Part shown: positions 33,620 to 42,125 of the stretch, one piece after another | Layout: the number at the start of each line of letters is the position of its first letter | Numbering within the stretch: the stretch's first letter is position 1 | DNA from: an uncultured Cytophagales bacterium | GTDB taxonomy: Bacteria; Bacteroidota; Bacteroidia; Cytophagales; UBA9547 | Direction of reading: 5' to 3' | DNA: 64,000 nucleotides | Assembly: GCA_945957555.1 (NCBI GenBank) | Contig: CAMFLX010000006.1 | Location: 1-64,000, forward strand | Program-made: the position numbers and the translations under genes | Notes under the pieces: generated by a model | Told to the model about the DNA's origin: nothing | Databases searched by the model: none | Seen by the model: the letters and a program-made list of their open reading frames with translations, nothing else

Positions 33620-34414
33620 TTACTTAAATCTCCTCAAGTCTTTACTATTAAAAGTCCACTCAGGGGTCTGGATCACACCCTCCTCTAGTTTGTACCAAGG
33701 ACTGGAGAGTGTACTGTTTGGATTCAATAATATCTGAGTTTCCTGGGCGGGCATATAACTCTGGGCAAGCATGTACATTTTCTGTTTGGTCTTCGTGTTT
33801 TCCGCCATGTCCACCACAATTACGGCATGTCCATAAGGATGCCCCTTTTGAATGAGCACATCACCAACCTTCATGTCCTTAAAGTTTGACACAGGCGTAA
33901 GTTCCCCAAGAAGCGAAGCCGTATTAGCATAAGAGAAAACTTCTCGCATATATTTCCTAAAGTTTTGATACGAATAATTTCCCTTTGCGAAGGCTTTAAA
34001 ATACCTCGGTTTGCCATCGGAGATATAGTTGAAATGAATCTGTTCGTACTTTTTGGCCTTGTACAAGTATTCTCCACGTAAGCGCATTACGGCATCGGCG
34101 CATTGTTGTAAATCTACAGGGTCTATGTCCATGGCCACCACAGATATATATACATTTTCTTTGTCTTTAGTGGTTTTGTCGTAGTACAGCACTTTATTAC
34201 CCTGTTTTTTGAGGGGTAGCTTTTGTAGATAATAACCGAAACTGCTACTGTCTTGCAGGATTCTGCTGAAGCCTTCAGGAATATTAAATCTCGTTTTGAT
34301 ACTAGAACCTGATATATTGATGATACCAAGGTCTTGAAGTTCTGAGGTCTTGCTCTTTGTATACCATGAAGCACTAACTATGATAGCAAACAAAAGGAGG
34401 GTTTTGTATTTCAT
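33620..34414 (-). CDS. DUF4846 domain protein, exported
   Basis: A 264-residue protein with an N-terminal signal or anchor helix (about residues 4-20). The rest matches DUF4846: RFNIPEGFSRI, SSSFGYYLQKLPLKKQGNKVLYYD, DLQQCADAVMRLRGEYLYKAKKYEQIHFNYISD in consecutive helices, VGDVLIQKGHPYGHAVIVVDMA, and LAQSYMPAQETQIL. The conserved QCADA cysteine, the GHAVIV histidine and the AQSYMPAQE segment recall papain/NlpC-like cysteine hydrolases, but I cannot confirm catalysis. Family role not established. It is the last gene of a leftward run with an unknown exported protein and a CPBP protease. Confidence 0.82.
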   Translation of the reverse strand: MKYKTLLLFAIIVSASWYTKSKTSELQDLGIINISGSSIKTRFNIPEGFSRILQDSSSFGYYLQKLPLKKQGNKVLYYDKTTKDKENVYISVVAMDIDPVDLQQCADAVMRLRGEYLYKAKKYEQIHFNYISDGKPRYFKAFAKGNYSYQNFRKYMREVFSYANTASLLGELTPVSNFKDMKVGDVLIQKGHPYGHAVIVVDMAENTKTKQKMYMLAQSYMPAQETQILLNPNSTLSSPWYKLEEGVIQTPEWTFNSKDLRRFK

Positions 34415-34454
34415 GGGGAAGGTTTAAATGGATGATTGATAAACGCCGTGTGGT

Positions 34455-34500
34455 TAAGTCCTCACCCTTAATCCCTCTCCAAAGGAGAGGGAAATTTAAA
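34455..34500. repeat. Dispersed-type intergenic hairpin (CCCTCTCC AAA GGAGAGGG)
   Basis: An 8-bp perfect stem at 34473-34480/34484-34491 follows the phrase TCCTCACCCTTAAT. From memory, very similar CCTCACCC...CTCTCC-GGAGAGGG phrases are scattered in intergenic DNA of many Bacteroidota. No second copy is in this window. Confidence 0.6.
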
Positions 34501-34513
34501 GGAGAATGATGAT

Positions 34514-35656
34514 TTAATTTTTGATCTCGTCTAGTGTTAAAGGTTTGATGTCGAACCGAAGGATTTCCTCGTTGTCTTCAAACAGCTTGACCTTAAACTT
34601 GGCATCTTTATCGAAGAAGTGATAGAAGCTGTAAGGTGCACGTCTAGATCCTTTAGGCATTTCTCGCTTTTCGTAAAGGACTTCAAAGAGGTTGCCATCG
34701 GGTCCATAGGCTTTCAAACTCGCATTTTTCAAGTCTTTGGGTACGTCATATTCAAACTGAGTCTTGTAGAGCCAAATCTTGGGTCTATCATCGAGGTTGT
34801 TGTTTTTGACTCTTTTAGAGAAGACGATATGATTCTGCTGATCCAAAAGCTTGAAAATAACCACGAGGTTGGTGTCTTCCACAAGTTCGTTGAAACCAAT
34901 GGTTACACTGTATACCCCATTTTTGATGGTTTTGTTTTTGTAATAGCTTCTTAACTCCTTGCCACTGGTATCAGTACAGATCAGTGAGAAGTTTTGAGTG
35001 TTCTGTATGTTGGCAGTGATATTGACTCTCGATGCGAAAGCAAATTTAGGCTTCGGAGGAGGACCATGATTTACATATGCTTGACTGTAGGGGTCTGCCT
35101 CTGGTTTGTATACTTGTACTTTTACATATTTAGCCATGTATTGGTATACTGGCCATGCCGAAGCAGAATCTCTTTTTTCACAAGACACATCACTGTTGTT
35201 GATCAGGGCCCAAACGATAGACTGTGTTGCATATGTGTAATATCTATGCCTGGCGATGAGTTTGGCTAAACCAGAGAGCTTTTCGTTTTTAACAGTATCT
35301 ATAATAAACTTCGAATCCTTGTGTGGAGAATAGTTATGTGGAATGACGCAGTTGGCATATACCACGATATTAGTACTCGAGTAGGGTGGGAGGTTGAAAG
35401 CATAGTTATCCATGACCATCAAGCTTTGAGCTTTATTGTCTTCACAAACGAAAATAACCCCAGCATCTAAAGTGTCTCTTATGGAAGACTTCGTGTTGTT
35501 TTTAACCTGGACTTTAAGTACTTCTCCTGAGTGACCACCGAGACCGTCTGCTTTAATTTGGATTTTGGACTTCGTAACCAAGTCCACAAAAGTCTGTGTG
35601 TCGGCAAATAATGCCTGAGCGCAGCAGAGTGCCAAGATAAATAGTATGTTTTTCAT
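34514..35656 (-). CDS. Exported protein of unknown function
   Basis: A 380-residue protein starting at MKNILFILALCCAQALFA, a clear signal peptide (cleavage after about residue 18). The frame is open upstream to 36127 inside the CPBP gene, but that part has no protein character, so 35656 is preferred. The mature protein begins with a beta-sandwich-like section (GEVLKVQVKNNTKSSIRDTL, GVIFVCEDNKAQSLMVMD, VVYANCVIPHNYSPHKDSKF), then a helical section, then a second beta-rich half (residues about 210-380). Cysteines are present in NCVIPHN and SDVSCEK. I do not recognise the family. It sits between a CPBP protease and a DUF4846 protein on the same strand. Confidence 0.6.
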   Translation of the reverse strand: MKNILFILALCCAQALFADTQTFVDLVTKSKIQIKADGLGGHSGEVLKVQVKNNTKSSIRDTLDAGVIFVCEDNKAQSLMVMDNYAFNLPPYSSTNIVVYANCVIPHNYSPHKDSKFIIDTVKNEKLSGLAKLIARHRYYTYATQSIVWALINNSDVSCEKRDSASAWPVYQYMAKYVKVQVYKPEADPYSQAYVNHGPPPKPKFAFASRVNITANIQNTQNFSLICTDTSGKELRSYYKNKTIKNGVYSVTIGFNELVEDTNLVVIFKLLDQQNHIVFSKRVKNNNLDDRPKIWLYKTQFEYDVPKDLKNASLKAYGPDGNLFEVLYEKREMPKGSRRAPYSFYHFFDKDAKFKVKLFEDNEEILRFDIKPLTLDEIKN

Positions 35657-35766
35657 AACAGAGATAAATGTCGTTAGTGCATACGTAAAGTAAGTGTCAA
35701 GGTTAGATACTTGCTGATTTGGAGGCTTATAGCATACGACAATGTCTTGTTCTGATGATATTTGCT

Positions 35767-36732
35767 TTAACGTATTGGCTCTTGAGGCAATTCCCTGTCT
35801 GCAGGTGAAGTGTTTTTCCAAAATAGGTAGAGCAGACCCGCTGTAATAACTGCAGAGAATATGACTGCAGGTATAGGCATGACCTCTTCGGATTCCACGA
35901 GTTTCTTGGTTTCTTCCATGTTCTTTGTGAAGTGAAGGGCCAAGATCGTAAAGGCATTGTTGCAGGCATGTGCTACTATAGGTACCCATAGGTTGCCAGA
36001 CCAATAGTATAAGTAGCCAAACAATACGGCTAGAAGCATACGGGGTAGAAAGCCATAAAACTGCATGTGCACAAAACTGAAGATAGCGGCAGCGGTCCAG
36101 ATAGCTATGTGAGGATTTCTCGTCCACTGAAGGAGCTTGGTTTGTAGCGCGCCTCTGAAAAATAATTCTTCCCCAATACCAGTAAAAGCACCCATTACTA
36201 AAACCGCCATTAATATTTCTTGGGTATTTTGGAAGTCAGTAAGGTATTTGATTAGTACCTCTGTTGAAACTTCCATAGCCTTCATACTAGCTTCAAGTGT
36301 TTCAAACCCTGAAGGTAATACCATGTTTTTATTAAGGCTTATGAAGATAGAATTCAGCGGATTGGAAAGGATTGTAACAGAGATACCAATTCCAATAAGA
36401 AATAAAGTGTTTTCGGTACTAAAACTAAAAAAACTTGAGAATGTAGACTTCTCCACTATTTTTTTCCAAAGAAGACCTGATAGTATAAATGCAAATAGGG
36501 CCGTGCCTATACCATGATTGAGCAAGAGCGCCATACGCGAATTGGGATAACGTTCGGGGTGTACGGTAAGGTCTTGGAGTGCCTCTGTAGAGTAGTGGTA
36601 TACAAGTTTGATGAAAGTCCACGCTACCAGTTGGCCAAGGAACATGCAAAATATAAAAAGACCAATCAGTGCCGCAATAGATACTAAAGGGTAGAGCTTG
36701 CGAGGATTCTGATTGGGTTCATCAATAACCAT
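35767..36732 (-). CDS. CPBP family intramembrane metalloprotease (CAAX protease-like)
   Basis: A 321-residue polytopic membrane protein with about eight helices. The ABI/CPBP motifs are present: motif 1 GIGEELFFRGAL (EExxxR), motif 2 FSFVHMQFYGF (histidine), motif 3 IVAHACNNAF (HxxxN). These bind a metal in the membrane and cleave peptides or prenylated tails; bacterial substrates are mostly unknown. The C-terminus has an additional helix and a charged tail. It is the first gene of a leftward run and divergent from dusB with 50 bases between the starts. Confidence 0.9.
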   Translation of the reverse strand: MVIDEPNQNPRKLYPLVSIAALIGLFIFCMFLGQLVAWTFIKLVYHYSTEALQDLTVHPERYPNSRMALLLNHGIGTALFAFILSGLLWKKIVEKSTFSSFFSFSTENTLFLIGIGISVTILSNPLNSIFISLNKNMVLPSGFETLEASMKAMEVSTEVLIKYLTDFQNTQEILMAVLVMGAFTGIGEELFFRGALQTKLLQWTRNPHIAIWTAAAIFSFVHMQFYGFLPRMLLAVLFGYLYYWSGNLWVPIVAHACNNAFTILALHFTKNMEETKKLVESEEVMPIPAVIFSAVITAGLLYLFWKNTSPADRELPQEPIR

Positions 36733-36746
36733 AATTGTTTTTTTCG

Positions 36747-36754
36747 TAAATTTG
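36747..36754 (+). promoter_or_regulatory. Candidate -7 element of the dusB promoter
   Basis: TAAATTTG matches TAnnTTTG; 28 bases separate it from the dusB ATG. No TTG at the usual distance was found upstream. Confidence 0.45.
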
Positions 36755-36782
36755 CGGGAACAAAAATAATAAAGCTTTTGGT

Positions 36783-37766
36783 ATGGTAAAAATCGGCAAC
36801 CTTGAATTGGGCGAATTCCCTCTGTTATTGGCCCCTATGGAGGACATCAGCGATCCGCCTTTTCGTGCAGTATGCAAGGAAAACGGGGTAGATATGATGT
36901 ATACCGAGTTTATTTCCTCCGAAGCCTTGATTCGCAACGCAGATAAAAGTATTCAGAAATTAGATATATATGCTCAAGAGCGGCCCATAGGTATTCAGAT
37001 CTTTGGCGATAAGCCTGATGTGATGCGCGAAGCTGCCAAAATTGCAGATGCGGCGAATCCTGAGATTGTAGATATCAACTACGGATGTCCCGTGAAAAAG
37101 GTGGCTTGTAAAGGTGCGGGGGCTGGCTTGTTGCAAGACCTGCCCAAGATGCAGAAGATCACGGAAGAGATCGTGAAAGCGTGTACTAGGCCAGTAACTG
37201 TAAAGACTAGACTGGGGTGGGATGAGAGTACTAAAAATATCCTTGAGGCCGCCAAGAGGCTTCAAGATGTAGGGATTTCCGCACTTACAATCCACGGAAG
37301 GACCCGTGCTCAAATGTATAAAGGTGAAGCAGATTGGTCATTAATTGCAGCCGTGAAAAACATGCAAGATATCCATATCCCAATATTTGGTAATGGAGAT
37401 ATCGATAGCCCAGAAAAGGCCTTGGAATACCGGAACAGATACGGTGTGGATGGGATCATGATCGGTCGTGCTGCTATAGGTTATCCATGGATTTTCAATG
37501 AAGTCAAACATTTTTTTAAGACAGGGGAAATATTGCCTAAACCTACCATAGAACAAAGGATAGATGTCGTAAAAAGGCATTTGGAGTTTGCCGTGAAGTG
37601 GAAAGGCGAAAAGACAGGTGTTTTTGAAATGAGGAGTCACTATACCAATTACTTTAGGGGAATCGACGGCATCAAACCTTTCCGTCAAAAACTCGTAGAG
37701 GCAGGTAGTTATTTAGAAACAGTAGAGGTTTTAGGAGAAATTGCGGGTGCGGAACTTATGGTATAA
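36783..37766 (+). CDS. dusB: tRNA-dihydrouridine synthase DusB
   Basis: A flavin-dependent enzyme of 327 residues that reduces specific uridines in the D-loop of tRNA. The TIM barrel starts with LLAPMEDISDPPFRAVC. The catalytic-loop block DINYGCPVKKVACKGAGAGL contains the active cysteine candidate. FMN-binding KTRLGWD, LTIHGRTRAQMYKG, GNGDI and GVDGIMIGRAAIG follow; the C-terminal helical domain binds tRNA (MRSHYTNYFRG). Length is normal. It is followed by miaA after 62 bases, giving a small tRNA-modification pair. Confidence 0.95.
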   Translation: MVKIGNLELGEFPLLLAPMEDISDPPFRAVCKENGVDMMYTEFISSEALIRNADKSIQKLDIYAQERPIGIQIFGDKPDVMREAAKIADAANPEIVDINYGCPVKKVACKGAGAGLLQDLPKMQKITEEIVKACTRPVTVKTRLGWDESTKNILEAAKRLQDVGISALTIHGRTRAQMYKGEADWSLIAAVKNMQDIHIPIFGNGDIDSPEKALEYRNRYGVDGIMIGRAAIGYPWIFNEVKHFFKTGEILPKPTIEQRIDVVKRHLEFAVKWKGEKTGVFEMRSHYTNYFRGIDGIKPFRQKLVEAGSYLETVEVLGEIAGAELMV

Positions 37767-37828
37767 GAAAGTCACTGAGCTGAAAACTCTTTTTACTTCG
37801 AACATTCAAGCATTGCTATCTAAAACTT

Positions 37829-38746
37829 ATGATGTCTTCAAAAAAGCTGATCATTATTGTAGGGCCAACAGCTGTAGGCAAAACAGCCCTTGGCGTACAA
37901 TTGGCAAAACACTTTAATACAGATGTGATCTCCGCAGATAGTAGACAGTTCTATAAAGAAATGTCTATAGGTACAGCCAAACCTACTAAAGATGAAATGC
38001 AAGGAGTAAAGCACCATTTTGTGGACACCCTTTCGGTGACGCAGGTGTACAATGCTGGTGACTTTGAACGAGATGCATTGGTTTTGCTGGAATGTTTATT
38101 CAAAGAGAAAGACGTGGTAGTGATGGTAGGAGGCTCAGGCATGTATGTAAAGGCGCTTTGTGAAGGTTTGGACGATATGCCCGAACATGATGAGGACCTG
38201 CGCGATAAACTCAATGATGATGCCAGTGCCGATTATCCAGCTTTTTTAGAACGTTTAAAATTGCTCGATCCACATTATTATGAACAAGTAGATCAAGCGA
38301 ACGTACAGCGAGTGGTGAGGGCCATGGAAGTATGTTTGGCTACTGGTAAACCTTTTTCGAGTTTCAGGAAGTCAGAGAAGAAAGAGAGGCCTTTTGAGAT
38401 CATTAAGATCGGGCTGGAGCGAGAAAGAGATCTTTTGTACCAACTCATAGACCAGCGTATGGACACGATGCTACAAAAGGGGCTGCTTGACGAAGCCAAA
38501 AAACTAGCTAAGTATAAGAAAGAATATGCCTTGCAGACTATAGGCTATACGGAAATCTATGATTTTCTGGAGGGTACTTACGATTGGGCTGAATGTATAC
38601 GACTCCTCAAGAGAAATTCACGCCGCTATGCCAAGAAACAACTTACTTGGTTTAAGCGTGATCCAGAGATCAAGTGGTTTGATGTGGGAAAGGTGGATGT
38701 CTTGGGGGCCGTACTCAAAGAGATAGGAGAACAGGTTAGGCAATAA
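37829..38746 (+). CDS. miaA: tRNA dimethylallyltransferase MiaA
   Basis: Transfers a dimethylallyl group to N6 of A37 in tRNAs that read codons starting with U. 305 residues. P-loop GPTAVGKTALG (about residues 12-22), DVISADSRQFYKEMSIGTAKP, HHFVDTLSVTQVYNAGDFERDA in the acceptor region, GGSGMYVKAL, and the C-terminal YAKKQLTWFKRD. The start may be either of two adjacent ATG codons. It follows dusB in the same direction and ends at a strong terminator shared with the convergent GH5 gene. Confidence 0.96.
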   Translation: MMSSKKLIIIVGPTAVGKTALGVQLAKHFNTDVISADSRQFYKEMSIGTAKPTKDEMQGVKHHFVDTLSVTQVYNAGDFERDALVLLECLFKEKDVVVMVGGSGMYVKALCEGLDDMPEHDEDLRDKLNDDASADYPAFLERLKLLDPHYYEQVDQANVQRVVRAMEVCLATGKPFSSFRKSEKKERPFEIIKIGLERERDLLYQLIDQRMDTMLQKGLLDEAKKLAKYKKEYALQTIGYTEIYDFLEGTYDWAECIRLLKRNSRRYAKKQLTWFKRDPEIKWFDVGKVDVLGAVLKEIGEQVRQ

Positions 38747-38796
38747 CATCAAACAAAAAGGCTACATCTTTCGATATAGCCCTTTTTGTTTGATGT
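38746..38796. terminator. Bidirectional terminator between miaA and the GH5 gene
   Basis: Long stem of about 19 pairs (ACATCAAACAAAAAGGCTA pairs with TAGCCCTTTTTGTTTGATGT, one bulged C) around a 12-base loop. A-rich and T-rich arms allow use from both sides. Confidence 0.85.
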
Positions 38797-38809
38797 CCTA
38801 AGAAGGATT

Positions 38810-41248
38810 TTACTTGATCACTACTTTTAAGGTTTCTGTTTTGTCAGTGCCTGAAAGTTTAATCATGTACATGCCTTTAGGCAATTTGTTAATAGAGATC
38901 GTTTCAATATTGCTGTTCAAATTGAATTTCTCTACCATTTGACCTGAAAGGTTCATTAGAGAAGCCGAATTGAAGTTCATTGTTTTTTGATCGATTGTCA
39001 ATTGATCCGTTGCTGGATTTGGATACACGTTGAACTGGCCGATCAACTCATCGTTCATGCCAGTAAGCAAAGTACAGCCAGAAGCATCTACCTTGTCACC
39101 AAGAGGTGTGTTAGCACATTTGTCTGAAGCATTAGCTACACCATCGTTATCATCATCAGCTTGTGCAGCAGAACAACCTTTTCCATTCACTGCTGTGCCA
39201 GAAGGTGTATTAGGGCAAATGTCATCTGCGTTTACTACACCATCTTTGTCAGTATCCAACTGTGCGTTAGAGCAACCATTGGCATCTACTACAGAGCCAG
39301 GGGTTGTACCACGGCATTTGTCTTTTTCTTCTTTCACACCATCTTTGTCATCATCTCTGATGCTTGTACAGCTTTGTACTGTAGTTTCATCATAGCCTAT
39401 GCTGAAATCATCAATTTTTACTGTACCTGTAAATGCAGGTCTTGACCATGTTTCACCAGCACTTGGGTTTACTACAAGTTTTACCTTGTTTACGGCTGCA
39501 AAGTTGAATTTCTTAATATAACATGGGGTCGTAGTCCCTAAACCCGCAGCTTGACATTCTGCTGCAGTATAAGATTCCCAAGAGCCTCCTTTATAGTCTA
39601 TTTCTACCGTAGTCCACGTAGTACCATTGCTAGCAAGAGGAATGGTTTTTCTTGTATTGGTGTTGTTTACTGCATTGATAGAGTTACTGTCAGTGTCCTC
39701 CAAGTTTACATCTAGTAATATTGTTGTCGGAGTATAAGCTACAGTTGGATCTTTTTGTACGTTGATTTTGAATTTAACTTTAGCATTACCACGAATGTCC
39801 AAAGGAATTAAATTGCCATCTTTATCGTGTCCAAAAGAGAAACCTTGTGTTGCGTAATTTTTGTCGGCAGCAGTACATTTAACCACCAATTCTCCATTCA
39901 CGGTACTCGCAGAATATACTGGGTTTTTAACTGCAGGACGGTTCCAGTAATCAACGTTCACCAATGAGTCTTCAGTAAAGTCGGTACGGGCATAACCTTG
40001 TTTGTTGTTAAAGCCTACACACACGTTACTTAAGAAAGGATCAGAGAGTGGGCAACCGTATCTGTTTACGACAGAGCCTGCTGGCGTACTAGGGCAAATA
40101 TCAGTGGCGTCGATCACACCATCAAAATCGGCGTCGCCTTGTAGTGCTGGGCAACCTCTACTGTCTACAAAGGTGCCTTTAGGCGTGTTCGCACAAGCAT
40201 CAGAGCCGTTAGCTACACCGTCACCGTCGTCGTCAGCAGCAGCGTTACAAGCCACGAAGTTGTCTGCGCTGTGGATATAGTTATATACAAAAGCACCAGA
40301 AGTTGTTTTGGTAGTCCAATTACCAAGGTCGCAAGATCCGGTAGTTAACGCAGAAGAGATTTCTCCTTTGTCTACAAAGGCCCAGTTACATGAGCTTACC
40401 TTCACGCCACCACTGTTGTCGCCATTCATTACTGCGATCCAGTTATTAGCGCCATTAGGGTCATAACCACCATCGCCAGAAGCAGCCGAAGTACCCCACT
40501 CAGAAACAAATACAGGCACTTTACCTAATGCATCTCTTAAGTATGCATAGTCGTAGTGTGAGCCACTGTAAAAGTGGAAAGTATACATTACGTTATATGC
40601 GTTAGTGGTAGAAAGAGGGTTTGAAAGCACATCTCTTGGTTTGCTACTCCACTCAGGAGTACCTACGAGGATGATACCTTCTTTGTCATTGGCCCTGATT
40701 ACAGGAATCACTTGATCTGCGTAGGTTTTGATGGTATTCCAGTCTGCTCCACTGTTGGGCTCATTACAAATCTCGTAAATTACGTGTGTTTGGTCTTTGT
40801 ATTTGGCGGACATTTTAGTAAAGAACGCTTTTGCCTGAGTCACATACTTATTAGGGTTGCCATCAGCAAGTATATGCCAGTCGATGATCACATAGATGCC
40901 GTTGGTTTTAGCAGCAGTTACCATTTGGTCGATCCAAGAGTCCCAATCTGATTGATTTCCATTGATATACCCTTTAGTTACACCGATGTCCTCAGTATAG
41001 ACCGCAAGTCTAATCACATCAGCGCCCCAGTCTTTAGCCAAAGATTGTATGGCAGCTGGAGTGATACAGTTTTTATGCGCTTGTACCGCATGAGAGCTCA
41101 TTCCGCGAAGCTGTACAGTGCTTCCGCATTGGTTGCTCAATTGCTTGCCTACAAGCTTTAACCTTCCATTTAATGAAAGAGGAGTCTGGGCTTGGGTCAA
41201 TAAGACCCCGATGAACAGTAAGTTCAGCGACAGTAAAAATTTCTTCAT
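38810..41248 (-). CDS. GH5 endoglucanase with TSP3 repeats, carbohydrate-binding-like module and T9SS sorting domain
   Basis: An 812-residue secreted cellulase. Signal peptide ends at LLTQAQ. The GH5 barrel (about 22-330) has LRGMSSHAVQ, DWHILADGNP, the acid/base E163 in YEICNEPNSG and the nucleophile E250 in VFVSEWGTS. Two groups of thrombospondin type 3 calcium-binding repeats (DDDGDGVANGSDACANTP and similar) lie at about 337-400 and 625-735. Between them is a beta-sandwich of about 215 residues containing PCYIKKFNFAAVNKV; the same block occurs in the protein encoded at 54986-55972. The C-terminus (FNVYPNPATDQLTI...LPKGMYMIKL) is a type A T9SS sorting domain. Expected at the cell surface, acting on beta-1,4-glucan. 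Confidence 0.93.
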   Translation of the reverse strand: MKKFLLSLNLLFIGVLLTQAQTPLSLNGRLKLVGKQLSNQCGSTVQLRGMSSHAVQAHKNCITPAAIQSLAKDWGADVIRLAVYTEDIGVTKGYINGNQSDWDSWIDQMVTAAKTNGIYVIIDWHILADGNPNKYVTQAKAFFTKMSAKYKDQTHVIYEICNEPNSGADWNTIKTYADQVIPVIRANDKEGIILVGTPEWSSKPRDVLSNPLSTTNAYNVMYTFHFYSGSHYDYAYLRDALGKVPVFVSEWGTSAASGDGGYDPNGANNWIAVMNGDNSGGVKVSSCNWAFVDKGEISSALTTGSCDLGNWTTKTTSGAFVYNYIHSADNFVACNAAADDDGDGVANGSDACANTPKGTFVDSRGCPALQGDADFDGVIDATDICPSTPAGSVVNRYGCPLSDPFLSNVCVGFNNKQGYARTDFTEDSLVNVDYWNRPAVKNPVYSASTVNGELVVKCTAADKNYATQGFSFGHDKDGNLIPLDIRGNAKVKFKINVQKDPTVAYTPTTILLDVNLEDTDSNSINAVNNTNTRKTIPLASNGTTWTTVEIDYKGGSWESYTAAECQAAGLGTTTPCYIKKFNFAAVNKVKLVVNPSAGETWSRPAFTGTVKIDDFSIGYDETTVQSCTSIRDDDKDGVKEEKDKCRGTTPGSVVDANGCSNAQLDTDKDGVVNADDICPNTPSGTAVNGKGCSAAQADDDNDGVANASDKCANTPLGDKVDASGCTLLTGMNDELIGQFNVYPNPATDQLTIDQKTMNFNSASLMNLSGQMVEKFNLNSNIETISINKLPKGMYMIKLSGTDKTETLKVVIK

Positions 41249-41564
41249 TTGTCTTTGTTTTGATTTGGTATGAATTCTACAAAGGTAAGCATAAATTATT
41301 ATTTATAAAAAACTTACATTTTGTATCATTTGAAGGGGTAGAGGTGTACAGAGTTGGAGTTGTACTTTGTGGTTTTATTCTTGTGCTATTCAATGTAATT
41401 ATCTCTTTTTATGTATTAGTAGGGTGGTTTTTGTGTTTTTATATTGAGAATATGCGATTTGATATTACTTGGTAATAATCATTGTAAGCTCAGGCGAAGA
41501 AAGACGAAAGATATATAGCGGTGTTGTACTGTTGCTCAGTAAGTGATGAATAGTAGGAGTCTCC
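41249..41564. other. Intergenic region upstream of the GH5 gene
   Basis: 316 AT-rich bases. It contains the candidate minus-strand promoter element at 41280-41287. A 71-codon frame on the plus strand (41260-41475, TTG start) lacks protein character. Nothing else seen. Confidence 0.5.
41280..41287 (-). promoter_or_regulatory. Candidate -7 element of the GH5 endoglucanase promoter
   Basis: On the minus strand this reads TACCTTTG, an exact TAnnTTTG match, 32-39 bases upstream of the GH5 start codon. No clear TTG partner upstream. Confidence 0.5.
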
Positions 41565-41918
41565 CTAGTTCAAGTCCAAGTTTTCTTTCATGAAATCCTC
41601 ATAAAGTGGACGAAGCTCCTCGTAAGCTTTTTTGGCTTCTTCGTTTCCTTGTAGTGATAAGTTGCGAAAGTGAAAGAAAATGTCATTGGTGCCTCGGATT
41701 AGGCTTTCACCTAATATTTGTTGACAAAAAAGGATAACTGGTTGCGCCTTTTGGATGATTTCGACGATCTGCTTCATTTCTTTTTTTTCCTCTTCATCTA
41801 AGTATGATTGCTTACAGAGTTCTTCATAGCGAGGAATCACTTCAGATAGAAGCGTTATCAGCTTTGTCATTTCTTCGTGCATTCCTGGGGGTAGTGGAGA
41901 TTTGTATTGGCCTTCCAT
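41565..41918 (-). CDS. Small helical cytosolic protein of unknown function
   Basis: A 117-residue protein without signal peptide or membrane helix. It is almost all predicted helix and acidic (EEMTKLITLLSEVIPRYEEL, LDEEEKKEMKQIVEIIQ, NEEAKKAYEELRPLYEDFM). I recognise no family. The monocistronic gene lies between the GH5 endoglucanase (same strand) and the divergent M3 peptidase. The regular helical heptads argue for a real protein. Confidence 0.6.
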   Translation of the reverse strand: MEGQYKSPLPPGMHEEMTKLITLLSEVIPRYEELCKQSYLDEEEKKEMKQIVEIIQKAQPVILFCQQILGESLIRGTNDIFFHFRNLSLQGNEEAKKAYEELRPLYEDFMKENLDLN

Positions 41919-42125
41919 GTCTATGTGTTTGTGTAAATATAAAAAAGATATGAATAATTTACTAGATGGATGTTATCAAAAATGAAGGAGGTTAAGCTTG
42001 TTTTAATCCTAATAGGTCTAGTTTATGGTTTGAATATTCTGAAAATCTAGCTATGCAATTCTAAACATTTTATATCTTAGGACTTTTATACGAATGCATT
42101 GTTTTTATTTTTTTGATCCATATAA

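Noticed and set aside
35657-36127. Upstream extension of the unknown exported protein
   Set aside because: It lies within the CPBP gene in another frame and is low in protein character; a clear signal peptide begins at 35656.
41260-41475. 71-codon plus-strand frame (TTG start)
   Set aside because: It is a hydrophobic translation of AT-rich promoter DNA and overlaps the GH5 promoter candidate.
41970-42050. 26-codon hydrophobic frame before the M3 peptidase
   Set aside because: Short hydrophobic frames arise easily in AT-rich DNA; there is no supporting ribosome site or coupling.
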